A stretch of 62,746 bases of DNA, taken from contig WQYQ01000020.1 in the NCBI GenBank assembly GCA_009781175.1, positions 1-62,746 on the forward strand. Reading direction: 5' to 3'. Shown here piece by piece: positions 33,110-42,322 of the stretch (position 1 is the stretch's first letter; the number at the start of each line of letters is the position of its first letter). Source of the stretch: Betaproteobacteria bacterium (lineage in GTDB: Bacteria > Pseudomonadota > Gammaproteobacteria > Burkholderiales > Rhodocyclaceae). Both the position numbers and the translations under genes were made by a program. The notes beneath the pieces were generated by a model. That model had not been told where the DNA came from and ran no database searches. It saw only the letters and a program-made list of their open reading frames with translations.

Positions 33110-34362
33110 CGCGCCGATTGTTGATGGTCGCCTATCATTTTCCGCCCTTGGCGGGCAGCAGTGGAATTCAACGTACCCTGCGTTTCGTACAGCAACTCCC
33201 CAAGCATGGTTGGGAACCTATCGTTTTGAGCGCGAATCCGCGCGCCTACGAGCGGACGAATTCGGATCTGCTCGCGGAAGTGCCGGATACCGTTCATGTG
33301 GAGCGGGCTTTTGCGCTGAATACGGCGAAGCATCTCGCCCTCTTTGGGCGCTATCCGGCGGCATGGGCGCGTCCCGACCGCTGGCAAAGTTGGCGCTGGG
33401 GCGCGATTCCCAAGGGCATGGAATTGATTCGGCGTCTCAAACCCGATGCGATCTGGAGCACTTATCCGATCGCTACGGCGCATTTGATCGGTGCACAGCT
33501 TGCGCGCCGCAGCGGTTTGCCGTGGATTGCCGATTTCCGCGACCCGATGGCGCAGGATGGTTATCCGGCCGATCCTGCTACGTGGCGGAGTTACGATCAA
33601 ATCGAAAGAGAGGCGGTTACGCGTGCCGTGAGTTCGGTGTTTACGACGCCTGGTGCGGCGGAAGAATATCAGCGGCGCTATCCCGCGTTCGCGGCGCGGA
33701 TTCGTGTCATCGAGAACGGCTATGATGAGCCGAGCTTTGCCGGTCTGACAGGCGGCGGGGAGGTGCTGAATCCCGGGCGGATCACGATTTTACACAGCGG
33801 TATCGTCTACCCTTCCGAGCGCGACCCGCGCGCGCTTTTCGCGGCGCTTGGGCGCTTGAAGACGGCGGGCCTCATCAATGCCGCGGGTTTCGCGCTGCGT
33901 TTCCGGGCTTCCGCGCATGACGACATGCTCAAATCGTTCGCGGCCGAAAACGGGATCGGCGATCTGATCGAATTGATGCCACCCGTGCCTTACCGCGACG
34001 CGCTCGCCGAAATGATGCGCGCGGATGCGCTGCTCGTCATGCAAGGCAATAACTGCAACGAGCAGATTCCGGCCAAGGTCTACGAATATCTGCGCGCCGG
34101 CAGGCCGATCCTGGCATTGGCCGATCCCCCTGGCGATACGGCGAAACTCTTGGCGAACAATGGCATCAGCGGCGGTGTCGCGCTTGAAGACAGTGCGGCC
34201 GTAGAACTTGCGCTGAAGCGTTTCCTGGCTCAACTGGCACAGGGGGAAGCGCCTGCGTCCTTACTGGAAACCGCGCGGCGGCACTCGCGCGAGGCACGTA
34301 CCAAGGAACTCGTGGCATTGCTTGAGCAGGTCCTCGCGCATGGCGTGGCGGGCCGGAAATAG
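33106..34362 (+). CDS. Glycosyltransferase (GT-B, family 4-like)
   Basis: A 418-residue GT-B fold protein. The N-terminal domain carries the YHFPPLAGSSGIQRTLRF loop; the DFRDP motif (ADFRDPMAQ) and the C-terminal donor site (EQIPAKVYEYLRAGRPILAL) are seen in exopolysaccharide family-4-like transferases. It is cytoplasmic or membrane-associated and transfers a sugar in glycan assembly. It is translationally coupled to the aminotransferase by an ATGA overlap. Sugar specificity cannot be read from the sequence. Confidence 0.88.
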   Translation: MTRRLLMVAYHFPPLAGSSGIQRTLRFVQQLPKHGWEPIVLSANPRAYERTNSDLLAEVPDTVHVERAFALNTAKHLALFGRYPAAWARPDRWQSWRWGAIPKGMELIRRLKPDAIWSTYPIATAHLIGAQLARRSGLPWIADFRDPMAQDGYPADPATWRSYDQIEREAVTRAVSSVFTTPGAAEEYQRRYPAFAARIRVIENGYDEPSFAGLTGGGEVLNPGRITILHSGIVYPSERDPRALFAALGRLKTAGLINAAGFALRFRASAHDDMLKSFAAENGIGDLIELMPPVPYRDALAEMMRADALLVMQGNNCNEQIPAKVYEYLRAGRPILALADPPGDTAKLLANNGISGGVALEDSAAVELALKRFLAQLAQGEAPASLLETARRHSREARTKELVALLEQVLAHGVAGRK

Positions 34363-34408
34363 TTCCTCGGCCTTTTAAGATATTTGAGCCTTACTTTCGG
34401 ATGGAATA

Positions 34409-35464
34409 ATGACAATTGCCTGGACCTTGTATCCCGCAGCACAGCTTTCACGGCTTTCCGCCAAATGGAATACGTTGAATGCTGAGTCTGGCAACCTGCC
34501 CTTTCTCGACACCGCTTTCTTGCTCCCCTTGCTTGAATGTTTTGGTTCGGGGGCGGAGCGGATCGCAATCGCCCAGCGTGGCGAAGATGCTGTCGCCGCC
34601 GCGATTCTGCTGCCGCTTGGGCGCGGCCGCTGGCATACCTTTCAGCCGTCTCAACTGCCGCTCGGCGCATGGATTGCCCGCCCGGGAGATTTGCCCGCAA
34701 ATCTATTACCGGCCCTGATCCGGGCATTGCCGGGCATTACGCTGAGCGTCGGCCTGACTCAGCTTGATTCGCGTTTCGTCACGCCGCCGGAAAATGGTCC
34801 ATTGATCGATCATTTAGACTACATCGAAACCGCATGGGTCGATATCGATACCGATTTCGAAACCTATTGGAATGGGCGTGGGAAAAATCTGCGCACGAAT
34901 ACGCGCAAGCAACGCAGCAAGCTTGAAAACGAAGGCATCCAACTCGCGTTGGATGTTTTAACCCGGCCCGAAGATATTGCGGCGGCCCTGGCCGAGTATG
35001 GCCGGCTCGAAGCTTCCGGCTGGAAAGTGGGGACGGGCACGGCCGTGGCGCCGGATAACGCGCAAGGCCGCTTCTATCGCGCAATGCTGGAAGCATTTTG
35101 CGCGCAGGGGCGGGGAGAGGTTTGGCGCTATCGTTTTGGCGATACGACGGTCGCGATGGATCTATGCATCGCGGCAGGCCGGACGCTCGTGATTCTCAAG
35201 ACGGCGTTCGATTCCAACCATAAAACGACATCCCCCGCCACCTTGCTGCACCAGGATGCGTTCCGGCGAGTTTTCGAGTCCGGCAGCTATGACCGGATCG
35301 AGTTCTATGGCCGTGTCATGGAATGGCATACTCGCTGGACGGATCGGGCGCGCAAACTCTTTCATATCACGGCGTATCGCTGGGCCGTGATCAGCCAGGC
35401 GCGCGCGCTTGCGAAGCGCTTCCGCTCGCAGCAGGAAGCGCAGCCTGTGCTGAGCCAGGAATAA
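34409..35464 (+). CDS. GNAT/FemAB-like N-acyltransferase
   Basis: A 351-residue protein of the BioF2/CelD-like GNAT group often found with exosortase-A exopolysaccharide genes. The recognisable part is about residues 150-310 (YWNGRGKNLRTNTRKQRSKLE, RLEASGWKVGTGTAV, TAFDSNHKTTSPATLL). It probably acylates an amino sugar made by the upstream aminotransferase. It starts 46 nt after the glycosyltransferase and is convergent with ybiB. Confidence 0.83.
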   Translation: MTIAWTLYPAAQLSRLSAKWNTLNAESGNLPFLDTAFLLPLLECFGSGAERIAIAQRGEDAVAAAILLPLGRGRWHTFQPSQLPLGAWIARPGDLPANLLPALIRALPGITLSVGLTQLDSRFVTPPENGPLIDHLDYIETAWVDIDTDFETYWNGRGKNLRTNTRKQRSKLENEGIQLALDVLTRPEDIAAALAEYGRLEASGWKVGTGTAVAPDNAQGRFYRAMLEAFCAQGRGEVWRYRFGDTTVAMDLCIAAGRTLVILKTAFDSNHKTTSPATLLHQDAFRRVFESGSYDRIEFYGRVMEWHTRWTDRARKLFHITAYRWAVISQARALAKRFRSQQEAQPVLSQE

Positions 35465-35475
35465 ATTGCGGTTTG

Positions 35476-36390
35476 TCAGGCATGGGCGAGTTGTTCGAGC
35501 GCCGCAACCTGATCGAGAATCGGCTGCGGCACGGGAAGCGTGCCGTCGAGCATGGCGGTAATCAGTGCGGCATTGGCCGTGATTTTGCCGCTTTCGCCTG
35601 CCTCGCGTAACAGATCGCTGCCTTCCTCGCGCGCAAAAAGCTCAACCGGCTTTCCGGCGAAGAAACCCAGCAAACGTGGACGCCGCCGCGGATGGGCATA
35701 AGCCTCGCCTTCCGTGCCGCGCATGAGTAGCGCATGGCCCGCCTCCCGTTGTAGCTGCTCGCTCATGCGGTCGAAATATTCGGGGTGGGTCAGTGCCAGT
35801 ACGCGGACGCTGCGGCCAGGGCAGGGGTCGAGCAGTTTGGCAAGCGTGTGGGCCGTGTTGCGTAGGCCGAGCCGCTGGCGCAGCGACAATAGTTTTGCCA
35901 AGCCGGGGTTCAATTTTTCCAATTGAATGCAGGCCAGTCCGTGCTTGCCGAGCTGTTCCGCCGCGGCGGCGGGATTGGCGCACGCCTCGACACCGAGCCG
36001 TGCGAGCAGTTCGAACGGGTTGCTCCGCTCAGCGAAGTCGTGGTGCCCTTGAATCAGCACGGGTACACCGCGGCGTGCGAGCAGGCTTGCAACAAGAGGC
36101 ATCAGGTTCGCCTGTCTGCGCGCGCCGTTATAGCTTGGCAGCACAACACAGCGCGGCCCGTGAGGCACTTCAATGTGCGTGGTGCGCGCGTCCATCGCCT
36201 TTTTGAAGCCCGCGATTTCTTCGGCCGCTTCGCCTTTGATGCGCAGGCTGAGCAAGATCGCGCCAAGCTCCAGATCGGGCACTTGTCCATCGAGCATCTG
36301 GCCAAATAACGCTGCGGCCAAATTTTCGCTCAGCGGTTTGGCGCCCTTGGCGCCCCGTCCGATTTCCTTGATGATTGGGGCTAAGTCCAT
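35476..36390 (-). CDS. ybiB: YbiB-family protein (TrpD2-like)
   Basis: A 304-residue homologue of anthranilate phosphoribosyltransferase. YbiB of E. coli binds nucleic acid rather than making tryptophan. The N-terminal helical domain (GAKPLSENLAAALFGQMLDG) and the nucleotide fold (YNGARRQANLMPLVA, GVPVLIQGHHD) are clear. ATG 36390 was chosen; the in-frame start at 36546 would run into the leader of the divergent lipoprotein gene. No trp genes are nearby. Confidence 0.87.
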   Translation of the reverse strand: MDLAPIIKEIGRGAKGAKPLSENLAAALFGQMLDGQVPDLELGAILLSLRIKGEAAEEIAGFKKAMDARTTHIEVPHGPRCVVLPSYNGARRQANLMPLVASLLARRGVPVLIQGHHDFAERSNPFELLARLGVEACANPAAAAEQLGKHGLACIQLEKLNPGLAKLLSLRQRLGLRNTAHTLAKLLDPCPGRSVRVLALTHPEYFDRMSEQLQREAGHALLMRGTEGEAYAHPRRRPRLLGFFAGKPVELFAREEGSDLLREAGESGKITANAALITAMLDGTLPVPQPILDQVAALEQLAHA

Positions 36391-36494
36391 TGTGTATGCG
36401 CTTGTTGTGGTGGATTTCTGCGGGCAAGCATGCCGTATACGCATAGGTTTGCCAAAGTAGCGTGTGCTTGAACAACTTTCCGGGAGGAATTGAA

Positions 36495-37004
36495 ATGCGG
36501 CGCCGAATGTTTCTTGCGGCATGCTTGCCACTCTTTTTAAGCGCATGCGCGCTGATGGCGCTTGGGCTTGAGAAGCCCGAAGTCCGCGTGGTGGGGCTCG
36601 ATTTACAAGATGCGACGCTGTTTGAGCAAACCATCCGCATGAAATTGCGCGTCACGAATCCGAACGCACAGGATGTCGCGATCGATGGAATGCGTTTTGC
36701 GGTCGAAATCAATGGACAAGAATTCGCCAAGGGAATGACGGGCGAGTCCGTCGTGCTGCCGCGGCTCGGCGATGCGATCGTGACGGTCGATGCGCGCACC
36801 TCCTTGATCGAACTCTTGCGCCAGTTGCCGAAATTGAAGGACTCAAACGGCAAATTCGCTTACCGTGTGTATGGCGATATCGTAACGCGCGACTATGGCC
36901 GCTTGCCGTTCGACCGTAAAGGCGAACTATCGGCCGAAGAAATCGGCAACCGCCTGCTGCCGAAAGATTCTTCGACTCCGCCGGAGCGGCGAGGCTCGTT
37001 TTGA
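36495..37004 (+). CDS. LEA-type-2/WHy-domain lipoprotein
   Basis: A 169-residue protein with a lipoprotein signal (lipobox LSAC, C18) and a water-stress/hypersensitive (LEA14-like) beta domain (LEKPEVRVVGLDLQDATLFEQ, LRVTNPNAQDVAIDG). Similar lipoproteins are common in proteobacteria with no firm function. The ATG at 36495 follows GGGAGG. The 190 nt after the gene shows no terminator or gene that I can support. Confidence 0.82.
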   Translation: MRRRMFLAACLPLFLSACALMALGLEKPEVRVVGLDLQDATLFEQTIRMKLRVTNPNAQDVAIDGMRFAVEINGQEFAKGMTGESVVLPRLGDAIVTVDARTSLIELLRQLPKLKDSNGKFAYRVYGDIVTRDYGRLPFDRKGELSAEEIGNRLLPKDSSTPPERRGSF

Positions 37005-37193
37005 CATTCGAGCCCTGGCCGAAACGGCAATGAGGCGCTGCTGGCTCGCGCAGAACGAAGCCGAACTGGCAGCGCAACAACCTATCGGCGCGTCCGAAAT
37101 TATTTGACCTCCACAATACAAGCTGCCTTCCTCTCAAGTCATGGTGGCGAACCATGACGGAATGAAAGATACAAGGGCGGTGGCTTTCTTTAC

Positions 37194-38492
37194 TCAAAGA
37201 AACCGTGCGATGAACGCGCCTTCGCAGTCCACGGGTAACTTGACCCGAACCTGATGTCCGCTGCCTGGCGCGATTTCGGTGGGCGTGCCGTCGGGTTTGT
37301 ACATCGCCTCGATGGTCGTTTGATGGTTTCCGCGTGGATGAATGATTTCGACGCGGTTCCCAACGGCGAATCTGTTTTTCACAAGGACATCGGCGAGGCC
37401 ATCGGCGCCGTAATGGGTGAGGTCGCCGACATATTGGCTGCGCTCTGATTCGGAATGGCCGCGCAAATAGTTCTGATATTCCTGGGTGTGGTGGCGCTCG
37501 TAGAAGCCGTCGGTGTAGCCGCGGCTGGCGAGTCCGTCGAGTTCGCCAAGCAGGCGCATGTCGAGCGGCCGGCCGGCGAGTGCGTCGTCAATCGCGCGGC
37601 GGTAGCTCTGGCAGGTGCGCGCGACGTAATAGGGCGATTTGGTGCGGCCTTCGATCTTGAGCGAGTCGACGCCGATTTCGATCAGCTTCGCGACATGCTC
37701 GATCGCGCGCAGGTCTTTCGAGTTCATCACATAGGTGCCGTGCTCGTCTTCTTCGATCGGCATCAACTGGCCGGGGCGCGTTTCCTCTTCAAGCAGGTAA
37801 ACCTTGGCAGCGGGATTTTCGTTTTCCGCCGATGTGACGCAGCGAGCGTCGCCCGAGGCGTCGATTTCCGCCGGTTTGACGTCGTATTTCCAGCGGCATG
37901 AATTCGTGCAGGTGCCCTGGTTCGGATCGCGATGGTTGAAATAGCCCGAAAGCAGACAGCGGCCGGAATAGGCGACGCAGAGCGCGCCGTGCACGAAAAC
38001 TTCGAGTTCCATGTTCGGGCAGGCATCGCGGATTTCGCGGATTTCGTCGAGCGAAAGTTCGCGCGACAAAATGATTCGCCGCACGCCGAGCTTGCCCCAG
38101 AAACGCACGGCGGCGTAATTGACGGTGTTTGCCTGAACGGACAAGTGCACCGGCATCTTCGGCCAGGTTTCGCGCACCATGTCGATCAAGCCGACATCGG
38201 CCATGATTAAGGCGTCCGGTTTGAGCGCGACGACCGGCGCCATGTCGGCGAGGTAGCTTCTGACTTTTGCGTTGTGTGGATAGACGTTGCTGACGAGGTA
38301 GAACTGTTTACCCAGCGCGTGTGCGCGGTCGATGCCGAGCTTGAGATTTTCGAGGCTGCCGAACTCGTTATTGCGCGCGCGCAGGCTGTAGCGCGGCTGG
38401 CCGGCATAAATAGCGTCCGCGCCGAAGGCGAACGCGGTTTCGAGCATCGCCAGCGAGCCGGCGGGGGCGAGGAGTTCTGGGCGGGTGTTCAT
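37194..38492 (-). CDS. trhP: U32-family tRNA hydroxylation protein TrhP (YegQ)
   Basis: A 432-residue U32 peptidase-family protein. YegQ/TrhP is required for prephenate-dependent hydroxylation of U34 (ho5U) in tRNAs. N-terminal ELLAPAGSLAMLETAFAFGA, the U32 signature EVFVHGALCVAYSGRC, and the Cys set GTCTNSCRWKY for an iron-sulfur cluster are present, followed by a C-terminal beta domain. A Correia-like element lies 10 nt upstream of its start codon, within its leader. Confidence 0.9.
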   Translation of the reverse strand: MNTRPELLAPAGSLAMLETAFAFGADAIYAGQPRYSLRARNNEFGSLENLKLGIDRAHALGKQFYLVSNVYPHNAKVRSYLADMAPVVALKPDALIMADVGLIDMVRETWPKMPVHLSVQANTVNYAAVRFWGKLGVRRIILSRELSLDEIREIRDACPNMELEVFVHGALCVAYSGRCLLSGYFNHRDPNQGTCTNSCRWKYDVKPAEIDASGDARCVTSAENENPAAKVYLLEEETRPGQLMPIEEDEHGTYVMNSKDLRAIEHVAKLIEIGVDSLKIEGRTKSPYYVARTCQSYRRAIDDALAGRPLDMRLLGELDGLASRGYTDGFYERHHTQEYQNYLRGHSESERSQYVGDLTHYGADGLADVLVKNRFAVGNRVEIIHPRGNHQTTIEAMYKPDGTPTEIAPGSGHQVRVKLPVDCEGAFIARFL

Positions 38493-38502
38493 GGCGATTC
38501 AC

Positions 38503-38617
38503 AGAGCCGCTAACAAAACCCAGCGAAGCGGTGCAGGCAAGGCGCGCGAAACGCAGACAGTGCAAAACGCACGGCAAGTGAGCGCAACGCAGCATGCAGG
38601 GTTTTGTTAGTGGCTCT
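38503..38617. mobile_element. Correia-like palindromic element C
   Basis: A 115-bp inverted copy of the element at 13717-13831, with ends AGAGCCGCTAACAAAACC / GGTTTTGTTAGTGGCTCT. About 8 of 115 positions differ. Two sets of differences are compensatory: the core GTAC/GTAC pair becomes GTGC/GCAC, and terminal CTCAC/GTGAG becomes CTAAC/GTTAG. It lies upstream of trhP and downstream of the VOC gene region. Confidence 0.8.
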
Positions 38618-38670
38618 AAAACAGGGAAGGGGCTGGATGGTACAGGAGGGCCACCTTCCTGTCTGGTTCC

Positions 38671-39093
38671 TTATGCGCAGTGCGACGGATCTTTCGACAT
38701 ATCCCAGAACATGGCTTCGATCTTGTGCCCGTCGAGGTCGCGCACGAAGCAGCCATAATACGCCTCGCCGTAATGCGGCCGCCCGCCGGGCGCGCCGTCC
38801 GGGGCGGCCCCGGCGGCGATAGCCGCGGCATAAAAAGCGTCGACGGTTTCTTTGTCGGGTGCAATAAAGCCGAAATGCGTACCGTTGCCGACGTTGGCTG
38901 GCTTCCCGTCGATCGGTGCTTGAATCCAGAATTCTGGGAATTGCTTGCCGTAGGCAACAGCTTCCACGCCGGGAACTTCCAGCACGCGGCGCGCGCCGAC
39001 CGTGGCCAATGCTTTGTCGTAGAAGGCGACGGCTTCCTTGAAGCGATTCGTGCCGATCGAGACGTGGGACATGATGCTTGGTATGTCGGTCAT
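38671..39093 (-). CDS. VOC-family (glyoxalase/dioxygenase fold) protein
   Basis: A 140-residue vicinal-oxygen-chelate protein. The features are an N-terminal MSHVSIGTNRFKEAVAFYDK metal strand, GNGTHFGF, and C-terminal YYGCFVRDLDGHKIEAM, where the metal ligand Glu is expected. It is probably a small-molecule lyase or resistance-type enzyme, but the substrate cannot be told. The ATG at 39093 follows AAGGAGAC. Confidence 0.88.
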   Translation of the reverse strand: MTDIPSIMSHVSIGTNRFKEAVAFYDKALATVGARRVLEVPGVEAVAYGKQFPEFWIQAPIDGKPANVGNGTHFGFIAPDKETVDAFYAAAIAAGAAPDGAPGGRPHYGEAYYGCFVRDLDGHKIEAMFWDMSKDPSHCA

Positions 39094-39119
39094 GCTGGTC
39101 TCCTTCCTATGAGCAGGTT

Positions 39120-39638
39120 CTACGTATTTTCCCAATAGTTCAGGCTTTGCTCTTCGCGGCCAACGAACATCAGCATCGGCGATGGCTTGCCGGCGCTTGC
39201 GGGACGTTCGGCAAGAACGGCGAAACTGCCCGCGTCGGGGTACTCCGCGACTTCGGGCGAGAGCCGGGTGCTGACGGCCAGGTAGCGCAATTCCACCGCG
39301 CCGGTGTTGATGATCTGATGCGCGGTTTCCCGGCCGCCAGCCGGGCAAGCGATGACATCGCCTTGGGTAATCGGGTAAACCTGTTCGCCGATCCGGATTT
39401 CGCCGCTGCCTTCGAGCACGAGGAACATTTCCTCGTTGGCAAGATGGGTGTGGTACGGGAAAGCGCGTTTGCCCGGCGCAATGGCGACGATGCCGTAGCC
39501 GAGTTTTTGCGCCCCGAGGCGTTGGCCGATGGACCCGGCTTTAGCCTCATAGCGTTCCGCCGCCTTGCCGGTTGGGGCCATGTGCGGCGGGCGCGGCAGG
39601 AGTTCTACGTCGGCGATATTGATGATTGGTTTGTGCAC
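39120..39638 (-). CDS. Cupin-domain protein
   Basis: A 172-residue cupin with both conserved motifs: PYHTHLANEEMFLVLEGSGE (motif 1: His, His, Glu metal ligands) and GDVIACPAGGRETAHQIIN (motif 2 His). Such proteins are often metal-dependent isomerases, dioxygenases or sensors. It lies 26 nt upstream of the VOC gene on the same strand, so the two may be co-transcribed. The specific function is unknown. Confidence 0.87.
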   Translation of the reverse strand: MHKPIINIADVELLPRPPHMAPTGKAAERYEAKAGSIGQRLGAQKLGYGIVAIAPGKRAFPYHTHLANEEMFLVLEGSGEIRIGEQVYPITQGDVIACPAGGRETAHQIINTGAVELRYLAVSTRLSPEVAEYPDAGSFAVLAERPASAGKPSPMLMFVGREEQSLNYWENT

Positions 39639-39771
39639 GGGATGCCTCGCTGATCGTGAATATAAGCGTGTTCAGAATAAGCCGTTTCCAGGCTGTTCTC
39701 AAACCGCCACCGCGCGGCATGTTCGGTCAATTGCTTGCCGAACAGCCACTCCTGCCACTGGACGAATCGCG

Positions 39772-41292
39772 CTACCAGGAGTGCAGCGCGCGCAGTTGTG
39801 GCGTTTTCTTCGACTGGTGCTCGGACATGCGCCATAACAGACGATCGAGCGCCTCGACCGCTTCGGCTACGTTCGGCCCTTTGTTGAGCATCACGCATTC
39901 TGCGCGCGCCGACATGGCGGCATCGGTCATCTCGCCGCGCGATGGCACGCCGGTCTTGATCAAACTTTCGAGCACCTGGGTCGCCCAGATTGCGGGAATG
40001 TGCGCGGCTTCGCACAGCCACAGTATCTCCTCCTGCATCTCGGCGAGACGCTCGAAGCCGATCTCGACCGCGAGATCGCCACGCGCGATCATTACCGCGA
40101 ACGGTTGATGACCGGCCGCCGCGACGATGATTTCCGGAAGATTCGTGACCGCGAGCGGGGTTTCGATCTTGGCCACCAGCCCGAGCCGCTCCCAATCGGA
40201 ACGGCGCTTGGCGAACTCGCCTTGCAGCAGATGGATGTCCGCCGCTTTCTCGACAAACGAGTAGCCGACCATATCGGCGTGGGCGACAACGAAATCGAGA
40301 TCGGTCAAATCCTTTGCGGTGAGCGGACTCAAGCCCAGATCGGTATCGGGAAAATTGAGGCCCTTCTCCGGCTTGAGCTTGCCGCCGCCAACCTTGGCGC
40401 GACGAATCCGCAGCACCGCGCCGTCTTCAATCAGCGCCTCAACCACGCCGCCGAAACGGCCGTCGTCGACATAGACGCGATCGCCGACTTTGAGCCGTTC
40501 AATCACTGGCAGGCTGCAAGTGGCGCGAAACGGAAAATCGGCGTGATCGCCAAGCGCGTTCCGGCACAGCAGCAGACAATCGCCGGGATTGAGCGATGTG
40601 TTCTTGTCGGGATGGGCGACCTCAAGCGTGCGGCACTTTGGCCCTGCGATATCCATCAGAATCTTGATCGGATGATTTGCCGTCGCTTCCGCTATCCGCA
40701 CATGGTCGATCATGGCCTGCCAAGCCCCTGCATCGTCATGAGCGCAATTGATGCGAACCACATTCATGCCGAGCTTGGCGAGTGCGATTAGTCCTGCGGG
40801 ACTTTCCGCGGCCTCGCTCGCGAGCGTCACCATGATGTGCTCGCGCCGTCCATGAAGGGCGGGGCCGAACAATTTGGCGGTATTGGCGGCCAGCTTGCGT
40901 TCGCCGCGAAAGAATTGCTTGTGGGCCGGAAAGTCGAGGCTTGAGGCCGGCGTCAAGCCGAGAATGCCCTCAAGGGCCGTGGCGGTCGCATCCAGCGTCG
41001 CCAGCACGCGGCCTTCGAGGCGGCCCAAGGAAGACAGGCCATAGCTCATCAGATCGCGTTGCAGCGGGCGGATGTCATGGTGGCGCAGCACTTGGTAATG
41101 GGCCAGGTTCAAGGCCGAGGCGGCGAACGTCGGCCGTCGGATCGAATGCTGCCAGCGGTGATAGATCTTGTGCCCATCTTCCGCCACTTCCGTGCGCAAT
41201 TGCGTAAGGCGTTTCAGAATCTGCGTCAAAGACGCTTTGCCGCGTGCGAGCGGCGAGTCGAGAGGTTCCACCGTGTCCGTCGTTTGGGTCAT
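39772..41292 (-). CDS. Pyruvate-kinase-like protein with N-terminal extension
   Basis: A 506-residue protein whose residues from about 145 onward match the pyruvate kinase barrel: GMNVVRINCAHDDAG, the B-domain, catalytic Lys in VAKIETPLAV, MIARGDLAVEIG, and WATQVLESLIKTGVPSRGEMTDAA. The first 140 residues are an unrelated helical domain. The usual C-terminal allosteric domain (about 120 residues) is absent, since the protein ends soon after the barrel. It may still make pyruvate and ATP from phosphoenolpyruvate, but without the usual effector control. The gene stands alone. Confidence 0.85.
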   Translation of the reverse strand: MTQTTDTVEPLDSPLARGKASLTQILKRLTQLRTEVAEDGHKIYHRWQHSIRRPTFAASALNLAHYQVLRHHDIRPLQRDLMSYGLSSLGRLEGRVLATLDATATALEGILGLTPASSLDFPAHKQFFRGERKLAANTAKLFGPALHGRREHIMVTLASEAAESPAGLIALAKLGMNVVRINCAHDDAGAWQAMIDHVRIAEATANHPIKILMDIAGPKCRTLEVAHPDKNTSLNPGDCLLLCRNALGDHADFPFRATCSLPVIERLKVGDRVYVDDGRFGGVVEALIEDGAVLRIRRAKVGGGKLKPEKGLNFPDTDLGLSPLTAKDLTDLDFVVAHADMVGYSFVEKAADIHLLQGEFAKRRSDWERLGLVAKIETPLAVTNLPEIIVAAAGHQPFAVMIARGDLAVEIGFERLAEMQEEILWLCEAAHIPAIWATQVLESLIKTGVPSRGEMTDAAMSARAECVMLNKGPNVAEAVEALDRLLWRMSEHQSKKTPQLRALHSW

Positions 41293-41426
41293 GGCACTGA
41301 TACATCACAGAGGCTGACGAGTTCGGTGAGTGTAGTGGGCCATTATTACGCCTGCGTAACAATGACAATGGCTTGCATGCTTCCTGACAAAACAGTTAGC
41401 CGAAATAGTCGCTAACGATCGTGGAG

Positions 41427-41882
41427 CTATCGAGCGCGCATTGCTCGCGCTTTTTCCGGCAGCGCCCGGATTGCGTCCCGGTTGGTCCAGGAGAAACAAG
41501 CCTCCACGGCTTCTTCGAGCGGCAGCCAGCGCCATGCGCGGTGCTCCGTCGGCGATAGCTCCACAGATGTATCGCGCGCCACGCAGAGGCTGAAAACGTG
41601 TTCGGTGTTGTGCGTGACGCCGGGGGCGTAGCGGTGGCGCCAGAGATCGAGAAGTTCGAACTGTTGACTCATTTGCCAGTCGAGCAGATCATCCGGCGCC
41701 GCATGGATTCCGGTTTCCTCGAACACCTCGCGCAGCGCGGTTTCGGCAAGCGTTTCGTCGTCTTCCTGACTGCCGGTGACCGATTGCCAAAAGCCCGGGT
41801 GGCGCGCGCGTTCGATCAGCAGACATTCGAGCGTGGGGCTGTGAATGACGACGAGAACCGAAACTGGCCTTTTGTAATTCAT
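41427..41882 (-). CDS. nudB: Nudix hydrolase NudB (dihydroneopterin triphosphate pyrophosphatase)
   Basis: A 151-residue Nudix protein with a full Nudix box (GSQEDDETLAETALREVFEE then TG). It matches NudB, which removes pyrophosphate from dihydroneopterin triphosphate in folate synthesis. In betaproteobacteria nudB usually follows aspS; here an RNase/barstar pair and a TPR-receiver gene lie between. ATG 41882 overlaps the barstar stop by 4 nt, so it is translated as the third gene of that operon. Confidence 0.88.
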   Translation of the reverse strand: MNYKRPVSVLVVIHSPTLECLLIERARHPGFWQSVTGSQEDDETLAETALREVFEETGIHAAPDDLLDWQMSQQFELLDLWRHRYAPGVTHNTEHVFSLCVARDTSVELSPTEHRAWRWLPLEEAVEACFSWTNRDAIRALPEKARAMRAR

Positions 41883-42322
41883 TTCGCTTTCGGCAGCGCT
41901 TTGAGCGGCGCATGACCGTTCTCGAACAAAATGCAAAATGGGCGGCCTTCATCGCGCCAGAAGTCAGCGGCATCTTCGAGCACGCCGATCAGTGTCGCGT
42001 AGTCTTTGCCGAGTCGGGCGGCGATATCGGGCGCGGAGCGCAGCACGATCAGATAGCCGGGGGCGTCGAGCCAGGAAAGGTCCATGAGGCAATCGGCGAG
42101 CGCGTCCCAGTTCGCGCCGAACCATTCGGGAAAGCGCAGCGCCGAGGCGAAGCTTTCGAGGACAATGCCTTTATTAGCCGTGGCGAGTTCCATTGAAGCG
42201 GTGGTAAAGCGCAATGCATGGGCGGCATCGAGCGCGGCTTGGCTTTCGCTCGATTTACAGCGATAGACGCCCGCATGGGCGGGGTCTGTAACGCTGCTGG
42301 TTTGCCGAGGGATGGCATTCAT
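41879..42322 (-). CDS. Barstar-family ribonuclease inhibitor
   Basis: A 147-residue protein. The C-terminal half is a barstar fold (FASALRFPEWFGANWDALADCL with the acidic helix LMDLSWLDAPGYLIVL). It should bind and neutralise the RNase encoded just upstream. It overlaps the RNase stop by 4 nt (ATGA) at its start and overlaps nudB at its end. An N-terminal segment of about 50 residues precedes the barstar core. Confidence 0.9.
   Translation of the reverse strand: MNAIPRQTSSVTDPAHAGVYRCKSSESQAALDAAHALRFTTASMELATANKGIVLESFASALRFPEWFGANWDALADCLMDLSWLDAPGYLIVLRSAPDIAARLGKDYATLIGVLEDAADFWRDEGRPFCILFENGHAPLKALPKAK

Noticed and set aside
38503..38617. Simple rho-independent terminator for the VOC-side transcript
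   Set aside because: The palindrome is 115 bp, has a near-identical copy elsewhere and no T-run, so it is an element rather than a plain terminator.
39639..39771. Small gene between the cupin and pyruvate-kinase-like genes
   Set aside because: The minus-strand frame there is part of a longer shadow; no start with a ribosome site and no conserved motif.
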